Positions 23,796 through 32,113 of a stretch of DNA of 39,414 nt are shown in pieces. Origin of the DNA: Prochloraceae cyanobacterium. Its GTDB lineage: Bacteria > Cyanobacteriota > Cyanobacteriia > Cyanobacteriales > JASJDA01. Under the pieces are notes generated by a model. It was not told the origin of the DNA. It saw only the letters and a list, made by a program, of their open reading frames with translations, and did no database searches. The stretch lies in NCBI GenBank assembly GCA_030065755.1, contig JASJDA010000038.1, positions 1 through 39,414 of the forward strand, written 5' to 3'. How positions within the stretch are numbered: position 1 is the stretch's first letter; each line of letters begins with the position of its first letter. The translations under genes and the position numbers were made by a program.

Positions 23796-23943
23796 CCCGC
23801 ACAAGTCGCTAAAGCTATTTACTTACATATAGCGCTCTACCGTTTGAGCTACGTCCGCATCACAAGCGGACGACAGGACTCGAACCTGCAACCTCCTGCG
23901 TGAAAGGCAGAATGTGTGTAAGCTTTACCTGTTAGGGTGCGGG
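23796..23943 (-). ncRNA. Y-RNA-like unit 1 with a circularly permuted tRNA-Glu-like module
   Basis: The ends pair CCCGCAC/GUGCGGG (7 bp), with the shared CCUAAC opposite GACUUG and UAAAGCU/AGCUUUA. The module order is anticodon arm CUGC-CUUUCAC-GCAG (anticodon UUC), T-arm GCAGG-UUCGAGU-CCUGU, 3' acceptor CGUCCGC, a 7-nt loop UUGUGAU, 5' acceptor GCGGACG, UA, then D-arm GCUC-AAACGGUA-GAGC. The acceptor is a perfect 7 bp, but its ends are joined by the loop. The opening lies between D-arm and anticodon arm, where CUUACA/UGUAAG connects to the outer stem. It begins nine bases after the small protein gene. Confidence 0.78.
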
Positions 23944-23952
23944 TTACAATCT

Positions 23953-24180
<228 letters not shown>

Positions 24181-24267
24181 TTAAAGCAATAGAAATAAAT
24201 TACGATCTTTTAAAGTATCGGCAAGCTATAAGCGATTTATTTATTGCCTGTTCGTTCTTATATATTC

Positions 24268-24296
24268 ATACTACAGAGATACTACTAAGCTGTCAA
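24268..24296 (-). promoter_or_regulatory. Sigma-70-type promoter for the small gene, RNA array and Ro60-like gene
   Basis: On the minus strand, TTGACA (24296-24291) and TAGTAT (24273-24268) are separated by exactly 17 bases. This is close to consensus. Transcription would begin near 24260, leaving a 5' leader of roughly 105 nt before the ATG at 24153. It lies between the kinase gene stop and the small gene. Confidence 0.75.
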
Positions 24297-24330
24297 GGGG
24301 TAAGAGAAATTTTTTTTAAGTCCACTATTC

Positions 24331-25149
24331 TCAAGATGGGCTACCCAGCAATAGAGTCATCCATTCATCTACATTATGAGGGCGATCGTCTAATTGTATT
24401 TTCATTCCCTGCATCACCGCATCAGAGACCCTCCGACTCAATTCTGGTCGAATTTCTTTAGGAGAAGATAAAGGCAGGCTAACGCGCAGGTTGGCAGAGA
24501 TGGGAATTTTAGCTGTTAATAGAGTATACATAGTAGCAGCTAGACCGTAAATGTCAGTAGCTGCAGTACGTTTAGCTCTTAGAAAATACTGCTCGACTGG
24601 AGCATAGCCCTCTGAAATTAAGTTAGTATGAACTTGAGTTGCTCCTTCGGAGAACTCCCTAGCAATACCAAAGTCAATTAAGATAACTTGTCGATTGTCT
24701 GGAGTTACGATAAGATTGTGCGGCTTAATATCTCGATGTAGCAAGTTATTTTGATGAATGACTTTTAAGGCTCTTGCTACCTGTCTAATGTATGCAATAG
24801 CAACAACTTCTGGCAAAGGATTATCTGGTAAAACTACCCTATCTAAGGTTTCCCCAGGAATGTAGTCCATGACAATAAAGGGGAGTCCCTCTTCTTGGAA
24901 AAATTCGTGAAAGGGGACGATATTAGGATGAGAACACTTCGCTAGTCTTCTAGCTTCATCCAGAAACTTCCTACTCAATGTACTGATGTAATCTTTTTGT
25001 ATTGACCCTAACTGGAGCGTTTTGATTACTACTACTTCTTTGCTAATTGTGTTAATGGCTTTGTAGGAGATCCCAAAAGCATTCTGCCTTAGTTTTTGTT
25101 GGAGTTGATACTTGCCTTGTTGTAAAGTTTTATTTTTTAAGTATGTCAT
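24331..25149 (-). CDS. Serine/threonine protein kinase (minimal Hanks type)
   Basis: A 272-residue kinase domain with nothing attached. Visible motifs are the ATP-binding Lys (VVVIKTLQL, K43), HRDIKPHN catalytic loop, DFGIA, and the APVEQY activation-segment end common in cyanobacterial kinases. The glycine loop is degenerate (LRQNAFGISYKA in place of GxGxxG). It has no transmembrane helix or sensor domain, so it is a cytosolic kinase. It stands on the same strand as the ATPase-TPR pair 156 bases upstream and the small gene downstream, which has its own promoter. It may act with the TPR protein, but this is inferred from position only. Confidence 0.9.
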   Translation of the reverse strand: MTYLKNKTLQQGKYQLQQKLRQNAFGISYKAINTISKEVVVIKTLQLGSIQKDYISTLSRKFLDEARRLAKCSHPNIVPFHEFFQEEGLPFIVMDYIPGETLDRVVLPDNPLPEVVAIAYIRQVARALKVIHQNNLLHRDIKPHNLIVTPDNRQVILIDFGIAREFSEGATQVHTNLISEGYAPVEQYFLRAKRTAATDIYGLAATMYTLLTAKIPISANLRVSLPLSSPKEIRPELSRRVSDAVMQGMKIQLDDRPHNVDEWMTLLLGSPS

Positions 25150-25305
25150 GGAAAATTAAGCTATATATAGTTTAGATAAGTTATAGGTGTTGAGAAAAAG
25201 CACTTACTTTAGACAAACTTGTTGTTATTGTTAATGACTTTCAATCTTTATTTGAATATCTACAGGAATAATTTAAGGATTATAGCGTTAAGATAAATAA
25301 ACAGA

Positions 25306-26976
25306 TTAAGTTCCAAAAATTAAGGTCTTAAACCTCTCATCTTCTCTAATTTTGTCAAAATCCGAGTCAGTTTTTGCATCTTCTCGACATTTTTTAGGAT
25401 TGAGAGCAATAGCCTGTTTCAAGTTTTCAAGCGCTTCTTCTAAATTATCTTGTTTAGCGTAACAGCAAGCTTTGTTATACCAGGCTAGGTGGTCGTCTGG
25501 TTTGATTTCGATAGCTTTATCGTAGGATGCGATCGCCTCTCTATATTCTTCTAAATCAGACTGGGCAATACCTCGGTTGTTCCAGGCTTGGTGGTAGTCT
25601 GGTTTGAATTGGATGGCTTTATCGTAGGATGCGATCGCCTCTCTATATTCTCCTAAATCAGACTGCGCATTACCTCGGTTGTTCCAGGCATCGTGGTAGT
25701 CTGGTTTGATTTGGATGGCTTTCTCGTAGGATGCGATCGCCTCTCTATATTCTCCTAAATAATACTGCGCATTACCTCGGTTGTACCAGGCTTCGTCTTT
25801 GTCTGGTTTGATTTGGATAGCTTTCTCGTAGGAAGCGATCGCCTCTCTATATTCTCCTAAATAATACTGCGCATTACCTCGGTTGTAGCAGGCTTCGTCT
25901 TTGTCTGGTTTGATTTGGATAGCTTTCTCGTAGGATGCGATCGCCTCTCTATATTCTCCTAAATCAGACTGCGCATTACCTCGGTTGTAGCAGGCTTGGT
26001 GGTAGTCTGGTTTGATTTGGATAGCTTTCTCGTAGGATGCGATCGCCTCTCTATATTCTCCTAAATCAGACTGCGCATTACCTCGGTTGTACCAGGCTTG
26101 GTGGTAGTCTGGTTTGATTTCGATGGCTTTCTCGTAGGAAGCGATCGCCTCTCTATATTCTCCTAAATAATACTGCGCATTACCTCGGTTGTTCCAGGCT
26201 TGGTGGTAGTCTGGTTTGATTTCGATGGCTTTCTCGTAGGAAGCGATCGCACCTTCGTATTCTTTGTCAGCAATCAACAGATTTCCTAATTCAAAAAATA
26301 AACCAACTCGATCGTCTTTTTTTTGAGGTTTTTCTCCTAAAAGTTCTTCAAATTCCAGAATTTTTTCTACTCTTTCTTGGGAACTTAAACTGAGATATTT
26401 CTCATAGTCTCCTTCCATAAGAATAAGACGAGATTTCTCCTCAACCACTTCGGGTTCCATGGGAAATTCCCACTTTCCAGAACTCCAGTCAAAAAAGTCA
26501 GGAGCGCGATAAATAAAATAATTACGAGCAAATGGAGGTAAAATAAAAACAAAACGTATTTTAAAATTATCTCGAAACCTTTCTCTTTGTTGGTTTAAGT
26601 GATTTAAAATTCGCGGAACGCTAGTAAAATTATTGTATTGATTTTCAGTAATTTTGCCAAATTTTTTCAACTCATATTGATATAAAGAATATTCAATTCC
26701 TCGGATAAAAAGAATATCTATTTCTTTTTCTTTTGTCAGCCTTTCAATTTTGTCATATAGAGTATTAATCGGTTTAAAAAAGCGTAAAATTTCTATTTTT
26801 TTATTAGGAACATCTTGCTTAACTCTGTTTATTATCTCTTCTCCTTTTCCTCGATCGCAGACAATAAAAAACAAGCCAAACCCTCTTTTTCGCTTAAAAG
26901 CGCGGACAATACTTTGATATTGTTCTTCTGGATCTAAAACTATATCTTCGTCTCGATCGATTAAATCTAATGTCAT
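25306..26976 (-). CDS. TPR-repeat protein with a unique N-terminal domain
   Basis: A 556-residue protein. Residues 1 to about 215 are an alpha/beta domain (FGLFFIVCDRGKGEEIINRV; KKIEILRFFKPINTLYDKIE; IDILFIRGIEYSLYQ) that I do not recognise by name; it resembles a nucleotide-hydrolase-like or STAND-associated effector domain. About nine 34-residue tetratricopeptide repeats follow (EYREAIASYEKAIEIKPDYH type), nearly identical. It ends with the common TPR tail DSDFDKIREDERFKTLI. Its start overlaps the end of the ATPase gene by four bases (ATGA), so the two are translationally coupled and probably form one complex. Confidence 0.85.
   Translation of the reverse strand: MTLDLIDRDEDIVLDPEEQYQSIVRAFKRKRGFGLFFIVCDRGKGEEIINRVKQDVPNKKIEILRFFKPINTLYDKIERLTKEKEIDILFIRGIEYSLYQYELKKFGKITENQYNNFTSVPRILNHLNQQRERFRDNFKIRFVFILPPFARNYFIYRAPDFFDWSSGKWEFPMEPEVVEEKSRLILMEGDYEKYLSLSSQERVEKILEFEELLGEKPQKKDDRVGLFFELGNLLIADKEYEGAIASYEKAIEIKPDYHQAWNNRGNAQYYLGEYREAIASYEKAIEIKPDYHQAWYNRGNAQSDLGEYREAIASYEKAIQIKPDYHQACYNRGNAQSDLGEYREAIASYEKAIQIKPDKDEACYNRGNAQYYLGEYREAIASYEKAIQIKPDKDEAWYNRGNAQYYLGEYREAIASYEKAIQIKPDYHDAWNNRGNAQSDLGEYREAIASYDKAIQFKPDYHQAWNNRGIAQSDLEEYREAIASYDKAIEIKPDDHLAWYNKACCYAKQDNLEEALENLKQAIALNPKKCREDAKTDSDFDKIREDERFKTLIFGT
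25479..26240 (-). repeat. 102-bp DNA tandem repeat within the TPR gene
   Basis: About seven to eight 102-bp units encode near-identical TPRs. Neighbouring units differ at only a few bases, and each contains the HIP1 octamer GCGATCGC. This degree of identity implies recent expansion or conversion, and copy number could vary between strains. Confidence 0.85.
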
Positions 26977-28313
26977 GACTGCTTCAAAGAATCTAGAGCT
27001 TCTTGAAATTCAGGAATAGCTCTAATTACAGGATTAACGTCACACCAACGCTTTCTTTTTTTTTCTTCATAAGGATAGCGATATTCTAACAAACAACGAC
27101 TAAACAACAAATCCAGATACTTATTATCGTTAATAATTCTCTTCGATATATGTACTTCAGCCAATAGTTTCCACTGATCTTGTTGAACGGTGCGACGATA
27201 CGAATCTCTAGCTTCTGTAATAGCAATACGCACTGCTTTGCGAGAAATAGGTAAATCTGTTGTATTGGCGATCGCATCTTGCACTAACTTGAGCAACTCT
27301 CTGACGTGACCGCCACTCATCGTACACAGTAAATCTAGAGTTTCCTGACTGTCAAAAATCTCTTTTTCTAGAGATAAATCTGCTGCAAATAGATTGACTC
27401 GATTGCTAATAATTTCTTGAATTTTATTGAGTCCTGGTTGATAAATTGTCTCTTCGGGAGTTGTTACCATTATCATTGGCAAAACTTGAATATTGTCATA
27501 GATGGTTCTAATATCACTAGCGCGGTTAGAGTAGAGTAAAGAGATAGGAACTGTATAGATTAAATCGCAGTTTAAACCTTTTATTTGTTCGTGGCGATCG
27601 ATAAAAATTTCTTCGTGGTTAGTGCGTCCGCTTTCTTGGACAATTGGGACAATACGGTCTAAATTATCAACAATTACTGCTAGTTTAGTACGGTTGTCCG
27701 GTAATTTTTGCTTTGCTTCTTTCAAAAAATCATTTAAAATTTCAATTAAGCTATCAGTATGGGGATTTACTTTCTCTCTAATCTTCTGGCGCATGGTTGG
27801 CTCAGCTCTCAAATTTGCTGTCAGCTTGGCAACTTGACTAATTTGCGCTTGTACGGTCAATCCTTGTAAAGATAATTCAGTCCCCGCTAAATCTTTCAAC
27901 TCTTCAACGCGATTTTTAACCCACTCCAGCAAAGGGTTAGGATTAGCACTTTGATTTAAATCTTCCAGCAAATGGCGCGTACAAGCTAAAAGAATATCCG
28001 TATATTGAGCGTCTTGTGATTGAATATCCTCTTCATCTGCAGCAAAATAAACCACATAGAAGTTTTTCTCTTCTAAGAATTTCTTCAACCGCAACAATTC
28101 AGTCGATTTTCCCCCACCGCGATGACCAGAATAAAGATAGTAACTAGTCCGTTTGGCACGTCTAATGCGGTTTCCCAAATCTACCTCAATATTCCCATCT
28201 CCCCGCACTTCTGCACAATCGACATACTTCGGATCGCCTGCTTGTAAAGGTTCAAAAGGGTCAAAAACATTATAAAGGTCATCTAAAAGTTGTTCGTCAT
28301 CGCGATCGCTCAA
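26973..28313 (-). CDS. P-loop ATPase, STAND/KAP-like, partner of the TPR protein
   Basis: A 446-residue ATPase with Walker A GHRGGGKST (63-71) and Walker B LAVIVDNLD (211-219). Sensor-like and winged-helix regions follow (TMSGGHVRELLKLVQDAI, typical of ORC/Cdc6- and STAND-like AAA+ modules). The N-terminus is short, without a sensor domain. It is first in an operon with the TPR protein (four-base overlap). Such ATPase-repeat pairs occur in bacterial conflict and signalling systems, with the repeats sensing and the ATPase switching, but no effector is recognisable here. It heads the minus-strand group and diverges from the flavoprotein gene at 28508. Confidence 0.85.
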   Translation of the reverse strand: MSDRDDEQLLDDLYNVFDPFEPLQAGDPKYVDCAEVRGDGNIEVDLGNRIRRAKRTSYYLYSGHRGGGKSTELLRLKKFLEEKNFYVVYFAADEEDIQSQDAQYTDILLACTRHLLEDLNQSANPNPLLEWVKNRVEELKDLAGTELSLQGLTVQAQISQVAKLTANLRAEPTMRQKIREKVNPHTDSLIEILNDFLKEAKQKLPDNRTKLAVIVDNLDRIVPIVQESGRTNHEEIFIDRHEQIKGLNCDLIYTVPISLLYSNRASDIRTIYDNIQVLPMIMVTTPEETIYQPGLNKIQEIISNRVNLFAADLSLEKEIFDSQETLDLLCTMSGGHVRELLKLVQDAIANTTDLPISRKAVRIAITEARDSYRRTVQQDQWKLLAEVHISKRIINDNKYLDLLFSRCLLEYRYPYEEKKRKRWCDVNPVIRAIPEFQEALDSLKQS

Positions 28314-28507
28314 TTCTAATCTCCCAACTTAGCGCCATTATTAAAGTATATGATGCTCATTCTCTTGTCGATCGTACGGGAGCAATCGACGATCGTTATA
28401 AAAACATTAGGAAATCTAGATCTTGGCAAAAGATAGGACATAAATGCGATCGAACTCCCCCACTCCCCCACTCTCCCCCTCCCCCTTTCACATATTAAGA
28501 GGCGATC

Positions 28508-29059
28508 GTGGCTAAATTTTATTCCGAACTAACTCCAGAATTACAAAACTTTATTCAAGAACAAAAAATTTTCTTTACTGCAACCGCACCCAAAGAAGGC
28601 AGAATTAACCTTTCTCCTAAAGGAATAGATACCTTGCGCTGTATCGACAGCAAAACAGTTGCTTACATAAACTTGACGGGAAGTGGAAACGAAACAGCAG
28701 CGCACCTACTCGAAAATGGACGCATAACAATTATGTTTTGTAGTTTTTCCGAAAAACCTTTGATTCTGCGCCTTTACGGTAAAGGTAGGGTTATTCACCC
28801 TAGAGATAGTGAGTGGAAACAGTTACATTTAGATCTAAATTTACCGACTGTACCAGGAGAAAGGCAAATAATTGTCGCGGACATAGATTCAGTACAAACT
28901 TCTTGCGGTTTTGCCGTACCAATTTACGAATTCCAACAAGATAGAGAAATGTTAATTGAGTGGGCAGAAAAACAAGGAAAACAAGGAGTTGAAAAATATT
29001 GGAGATCGAAGAACCTAAAAAGTATCGACGGTTTACCTACCAAAATAATACAAGAATAG
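28508..29059 (+). CDS. Pyridoxamine-5'-phosphate-oxidase-fold flavoprotein
   Basis: A 183-residue protein of the PNPOx-like split-barrel family. Signatures are FFTATAPKEGRINLSPKGID, VAYINLTGSGNETAAHLLEN, GRITIMFCSF, and the C-terminal half SCGFAVPIYEFQQDRE. Such proteins bind FMN (or F420) and act as small oxidoreductases on unknown substrates. The start is GTG at 28508 (gtggctaaa), preceded by AAGAGGCGATC. The lipoprotein-like amidase gene begins 36 bases later. Function beyond cofactor binding is not deducible. Confidence 0.85.
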   Translation: MAKFYSELTPELQNFIQEQKIFFTATAPKEGRINLSPKGIDTLRCIDSKTVAYINLTGSGNETAAHLLENGRITIMFCSFSEKPLILRLYGKGRVIHPRDSEWKQLHLDLNLPTVPGERQIIVADIDSVQTSCGFAVPIYEFQQDREMLIEWAEKQGKQGVEKYWRSKNLKSIDGLPTKIIQE

Positions 29060-29095
29060 ACCACAACCTTTTTAAAGGGGATTTAGGGGTATTGT

Positions 29096-30916
29096 ATGAG
29101 ACAAATTCTGGGACTGACAGCACTAACAGCTATAATCGTAGCAAGTAGTAGCATCGGCATACCCGCGATCGCACAGACACAACAGCGATCTCTTTATCTC
29201 GCCTATCCCCCAGAAAACCATAAAACTACCTCTGACAAAATTTTCTTGATCGGGACAGCGCCACCACAAGGACAAGTATTAGTAAACGGGAAACCCATTC
29301 AACGCAGCAAACAGGGTCATTTTGCTCCTAGTTTTCCCCTCAAGATAGGAGAAAACATTTTTACATTAAGCTACAACAACCAGAAAATAGTAGTTAAAGT
29401 CACTCGCCAATCTACCCAAGTAGAAAGACCAGTTGGGGTAGCATTTGCTAAAAATTCTCTCACTCCCAACAGAAATATAGCCAGACTTCCAGGAGAATTA
29501 ATCTGTTTTGGTGCTGTTGCTCCTCCTAACGCTAGTGTATCGGTAAATCTCGGTTTTAAGACGATTCCTTTACTACCTCAAACCCAAACAGTCCAACTGC
29601 CACCTAATTCTGCTATCTACACCGATCGAACTCAACCGACAACTTCACAAATTAGTCGCTACGAAGGATGTACTGCCATATCAGAAGCCAAAAACTTGGG
29701 GTCGCCTTTATACCAACTCAGTCTTAGGGGAAAAACCGTTACTAAAGAGAGTCCAGCCGCAATAGAAATTTTATCTCCTACTGAGTTAGAAGTGATAGAA
29801 GTAACCTCGGAAGCGGGTATAACTAGAACAGGTCCCAGCACGAATTATTCGCGCCTCACGCCTCTACCAAAGGGTACTGTAGCTGCTGTAACTGGTAAAG
29901 AGGGAGAGTGGTTGCGTTTGGACTACGGCGCTTGGATAAACGAAAGTGAAACTAAATTACTTCCTAATAATATTCCTCCCCATTCTGTAATTAGAAGTAT
30001 TATTTCTCGCCAGGTTAATGATGCTACTGAGATAATATTTCCCCTACAAACACGAGTACCACTTAGCGTACAGCAAGGAGATGGAACTTTTACCCTTACT
30101 CTATACAACACCACAGCACAAACAGATACTATTCGTCTCGACGACGATCCTTTAATTAAACGTTTGGACTGGCAACAAGTAACTCCAACTTCTCTGCAAT
30201 ATACTTTTAATCTCAAACACGAACAACAGTGGGGTTATGACTTGAGATATGAAGGGACGACTTTAATTTTATCTCTAAAACATCCCCCCAAAACTTTTCC
30301 ACTAAGCAGTTCTTTAATCTATGGAAATAACGTAATTAGTGGCTCTGTTTCTTCTTTATCGGGTATTAAAATTCTACTGGATCCAGGACACGGAGGCAAA
30401 GAATTCGGAGCAAGAGGGCCGACAGGATATCCAGAAAAAGACGTTAATTTAGTTATTTCTAAATTGTTGCAAGATGAATTAGAGAGTCGGGGAGCAACAG
30501 TTTATATGACTAGAGAAAGTGACAAATTTGTGTCATTACAAGATCGGATAGATATGATTAATAAGATTAAACCTACCATCGCTCTATCTATCCACTACAA
30601 TGCTTTACCCGATAGCGGCGATGCTATTAAGACTGCTGGTGTAAGCACTTTTTGGTATCATCCGCAAGCGCATAATTTAGCAATTTTTATGCATAATTAT
30701 CTAGTTCAAAAGTTAAATCGTCCCTCCCACGGAGTATTCTGGAATAACCTCGCTCTAACTCGTCCCCATACTGCTGTCACCGTATTGTTAGAATTAGGTT
30801 TTATGATTAATCCTGATGAGTTTGAATGGGTTGTTAATTCCCAAGAACAAAAAAGATTAGTTAAAACACTAGCTAGTGGTATTACGGAATGGTTATCTAC
30901 TGTTGAATCTAATTAA
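29096..30916 (+). CDS. N-acetylmuramoyl-L-alanine amidase with SH3-type and Amidase_3 domains
   Basis: A 606-residue exported peptidoglycan hydrolase that cuts the bond between N-acetylmuramic acid and the stem peptide. It has a Sec signal peptide (cleavage near AIAQT, residue 27), a beta-rich N-terminal region, an SH3b-like segment (about 238-287, ITRTGPSTNYSRLTPLP then GEWLRLDYGAWI), and a C-terminal Amidase_3 catalytic domain. Its zinc site begins LDPGHGG (H432), with E447 (PEKDVN), the SIHYN histidine and ELGFMINPDE. The multi-domain plan is the usual one in cyanobacteria (AmiC-type), working at septa and in cell separation. Confidence 0.9.
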   Translation: MRQILGLTALTAIIVASSSIGIPAIAQTQQRSLYLAYPPENHKTTSDKIFLIGTAPPQGQVLVNGKPIQRSKQGHFAPSFPLKIGENIFTLSYNNQKIVVKVTRQSTQVERPVGVAFAKNSLTPNRNIARLPGELICFGAVAPPNASVSVNLGFKTIPLLPQTQTVQLPPNSAIYTDRTQPTTSQISRYEGCTAISEAKNLGSPLYQLSLRGKTVTKESPAAIEILSPTELEVIEVTSEAGITRTGPSTNYSRLTPLPKGTVAAVTGKEGEWLRLDYGAWINESETKLLPNNIPPHSVIRSIISRQVNDATEIIFPLQTRVPLSVQQGDGTFTLTLYNTTAQTDTIRLDDDPLIKRLDWQQVTPTSLQYTFNLKHEQQWGYDLRYEGTTLILSLKHPPKTFPLSSSLIYGNNVISGSVSSLSGIKILLDPGHGGKEFGARGPTGYPEKDVNLVISKLLQDELESRGATVYMTRESDKFVSLQDRIDMINKIKPTIALSIHYNALPDSGDAIKTAGVSTFWYHPQAHNLAIFMHNYLVQKLNRPSHGVFWNNLALTRPHTAVTVLLELGFMINPDEFEWVVNSQEQKRLVKTLASGITEWLSTVESN

Positions 30917-31310
30917 TCTCGTTGATTTACTAACGAGCGCGATCGATTTTTAGGGATTTATGTTAAAGTAACGATAAATAATTAATGGGACACCAAGCAT
31001 TATGGATATTTTTAAATATTTTATTTAGTTAAAACGTTTATCGTATTGAGTTTTTAGTCGCCTAAGTATTATACCTGAAATTTACATAGCAATTTTTTAT
31101 TCAACTGATAACGAAGGTCAATATTACTTAGTGAAAACTTGGATTAAGTAGCTTGTCAAACTTGTCAGAATTTTTAATTACTTTTTCGAGGATAAAGTTA
31201 AAAATGGAAATATAGCAGACTGTTATAAAGTAAGGTGTTACTAACCTTATTTTGAAGTCCTAAACATACAACCGTTTAATTTAGTCCACTCTTATCATAA
31301 GAAAATAAAA
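30917..31310. other. Gene-free region upstream of the TPR gene
   Basis: About 390 bp of AT-rich sequence. TAAGGT...ACCTTA near 31230 forms a short hairpin. I see no gene, tRNA or clear promoter in it. Confidence 0.5.
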
Positions 31311-31967
31311 ATGTCTACTTGGGTTGAAACTGTAGAAAAAGCTGTAAAATTCACTATTGATAATTTTTTTGAAAGAGCTTCTGGCATTCAATATTATGAA
31401 AAAGCAGAATCTCTAAAAGAGATGCGTAGATATGAAGAAGCAATTGTTTTTTATGAAAAAGCGATCGCAATAGAGAATAACGTCTATATGTACTGGCAAG
31501 ATTTTGGGATTTGTTTCCTAGAATTAGAACGGTATCAAGAGGCGTTATGGGCTTTTGAAAACGCTAGCAAAATAGAACCATACGACGTATCAGTTTGGAC
31601 TAATATCGCCTACAGCTTAATTGCTTTAGGTCGTTATAGACAAGCTCTAAAACCCAATGAAACAGCCGTAGCACTGGAACCAGAAAATCACTTGGCTTGG
31701 TCTAGCTATGCTTTTTGTTTCCAACAGCTAAAGCGTTACAAAGAAGCCTTACAAGCTTATCAAAAAGCATTGGATTTAGAGCCCAACAACCCCGAATATT
31801 GGAAAAATGTGGGAGTTTGTCAGGAAGAATCAAAAAACTATCAAGAAGCCTTAGAGGCTTATAAGAAAGCTGCAGAAATCAATCCTACTAATCCGATTTA
31901 TCAGGAGTTAGTCAATGTCATGGAACAACAACCAAATAGAAAAACCTGGAGTTTGAAATTTTGGTAG
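31311..31967 (+). CDS. TPR-repeat protein
   Basis: A 218-residue protein with five tetratricopeptide repeats (residues about 30-200; for example RYEEAIVFYEKAIAIENNVY, RYQEALWAFENASKIEPYDV and RYKEALQAYQKALDLEPNNP). The N-terminal 25 residues (TWVETVEKAVKFTIDNFFER) form an amphipathic helix. There is no signal peptide or enzyme domain. TPR proteins of this size act as adaptors. It stands alone in the plus-strand group with no operonic partner. Confidence 0.85.
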   Translation: MSTWVETVEKAVKFTIDNFFERASGIQYYEKAESLKEMRRYEEAIVFYEKAIAIENNVYMYWQDFGICFLELERYQEALWAFENASKIEPYDVSVWTNIAYSLIALGRYRQALKPNETAVALEPENHLAWSSYAFCFQQLKRYKEALQAYQKALDLEPNNPEYWKNVGVCQEESKNYQEALEAYKKAAEINPTNPIYQELVNVMEQQPNRKTWSLKFW

Positions 31968-32002
31968 AAGAGTCACCGATCGCCTGACTTTAGCCGCTTA
32001 AA

Positions 32003-32083
32003 ACAGTTATCAGTTATCAGTTATCAGTTATCAGTTATCAGTTACCAATTGATTCAAAAATGAATTCACAACTGATAACTGTT
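32003..32083. repeat. TCAGTTA heptamer repeat with inverted partner
   Basis: Six tandem copies of CAGTTAT (32004-32044) are followed, after a spacer, by AACTGATAACTGTT (32070-32083), the inverted form. The repeat could fold into one long hairpin and lies 30 bases before the start of the SDR gene. Confidence 0.85.
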
Positions 32084-32113
32084 AAAATGGAGTGTAAAGA
32101 AATGTAAAGAATC

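Noticed and set aside
22315-23943. Ordinary tRNA operon
   Set aside because: The units lack normal 7-bp acceptor stems with a free 3' end. Two are permuted, one is rRNA-like, and all share long flanking stems, which tRNA operons do not have.
22315-23943. CRISPR array
   Set aside because: The repeated ends are imperfect, paired within each unit, and spaced 90-190 nt apart with structured contents. There are no identical 25-40 nt direct repeats and no cas genes.
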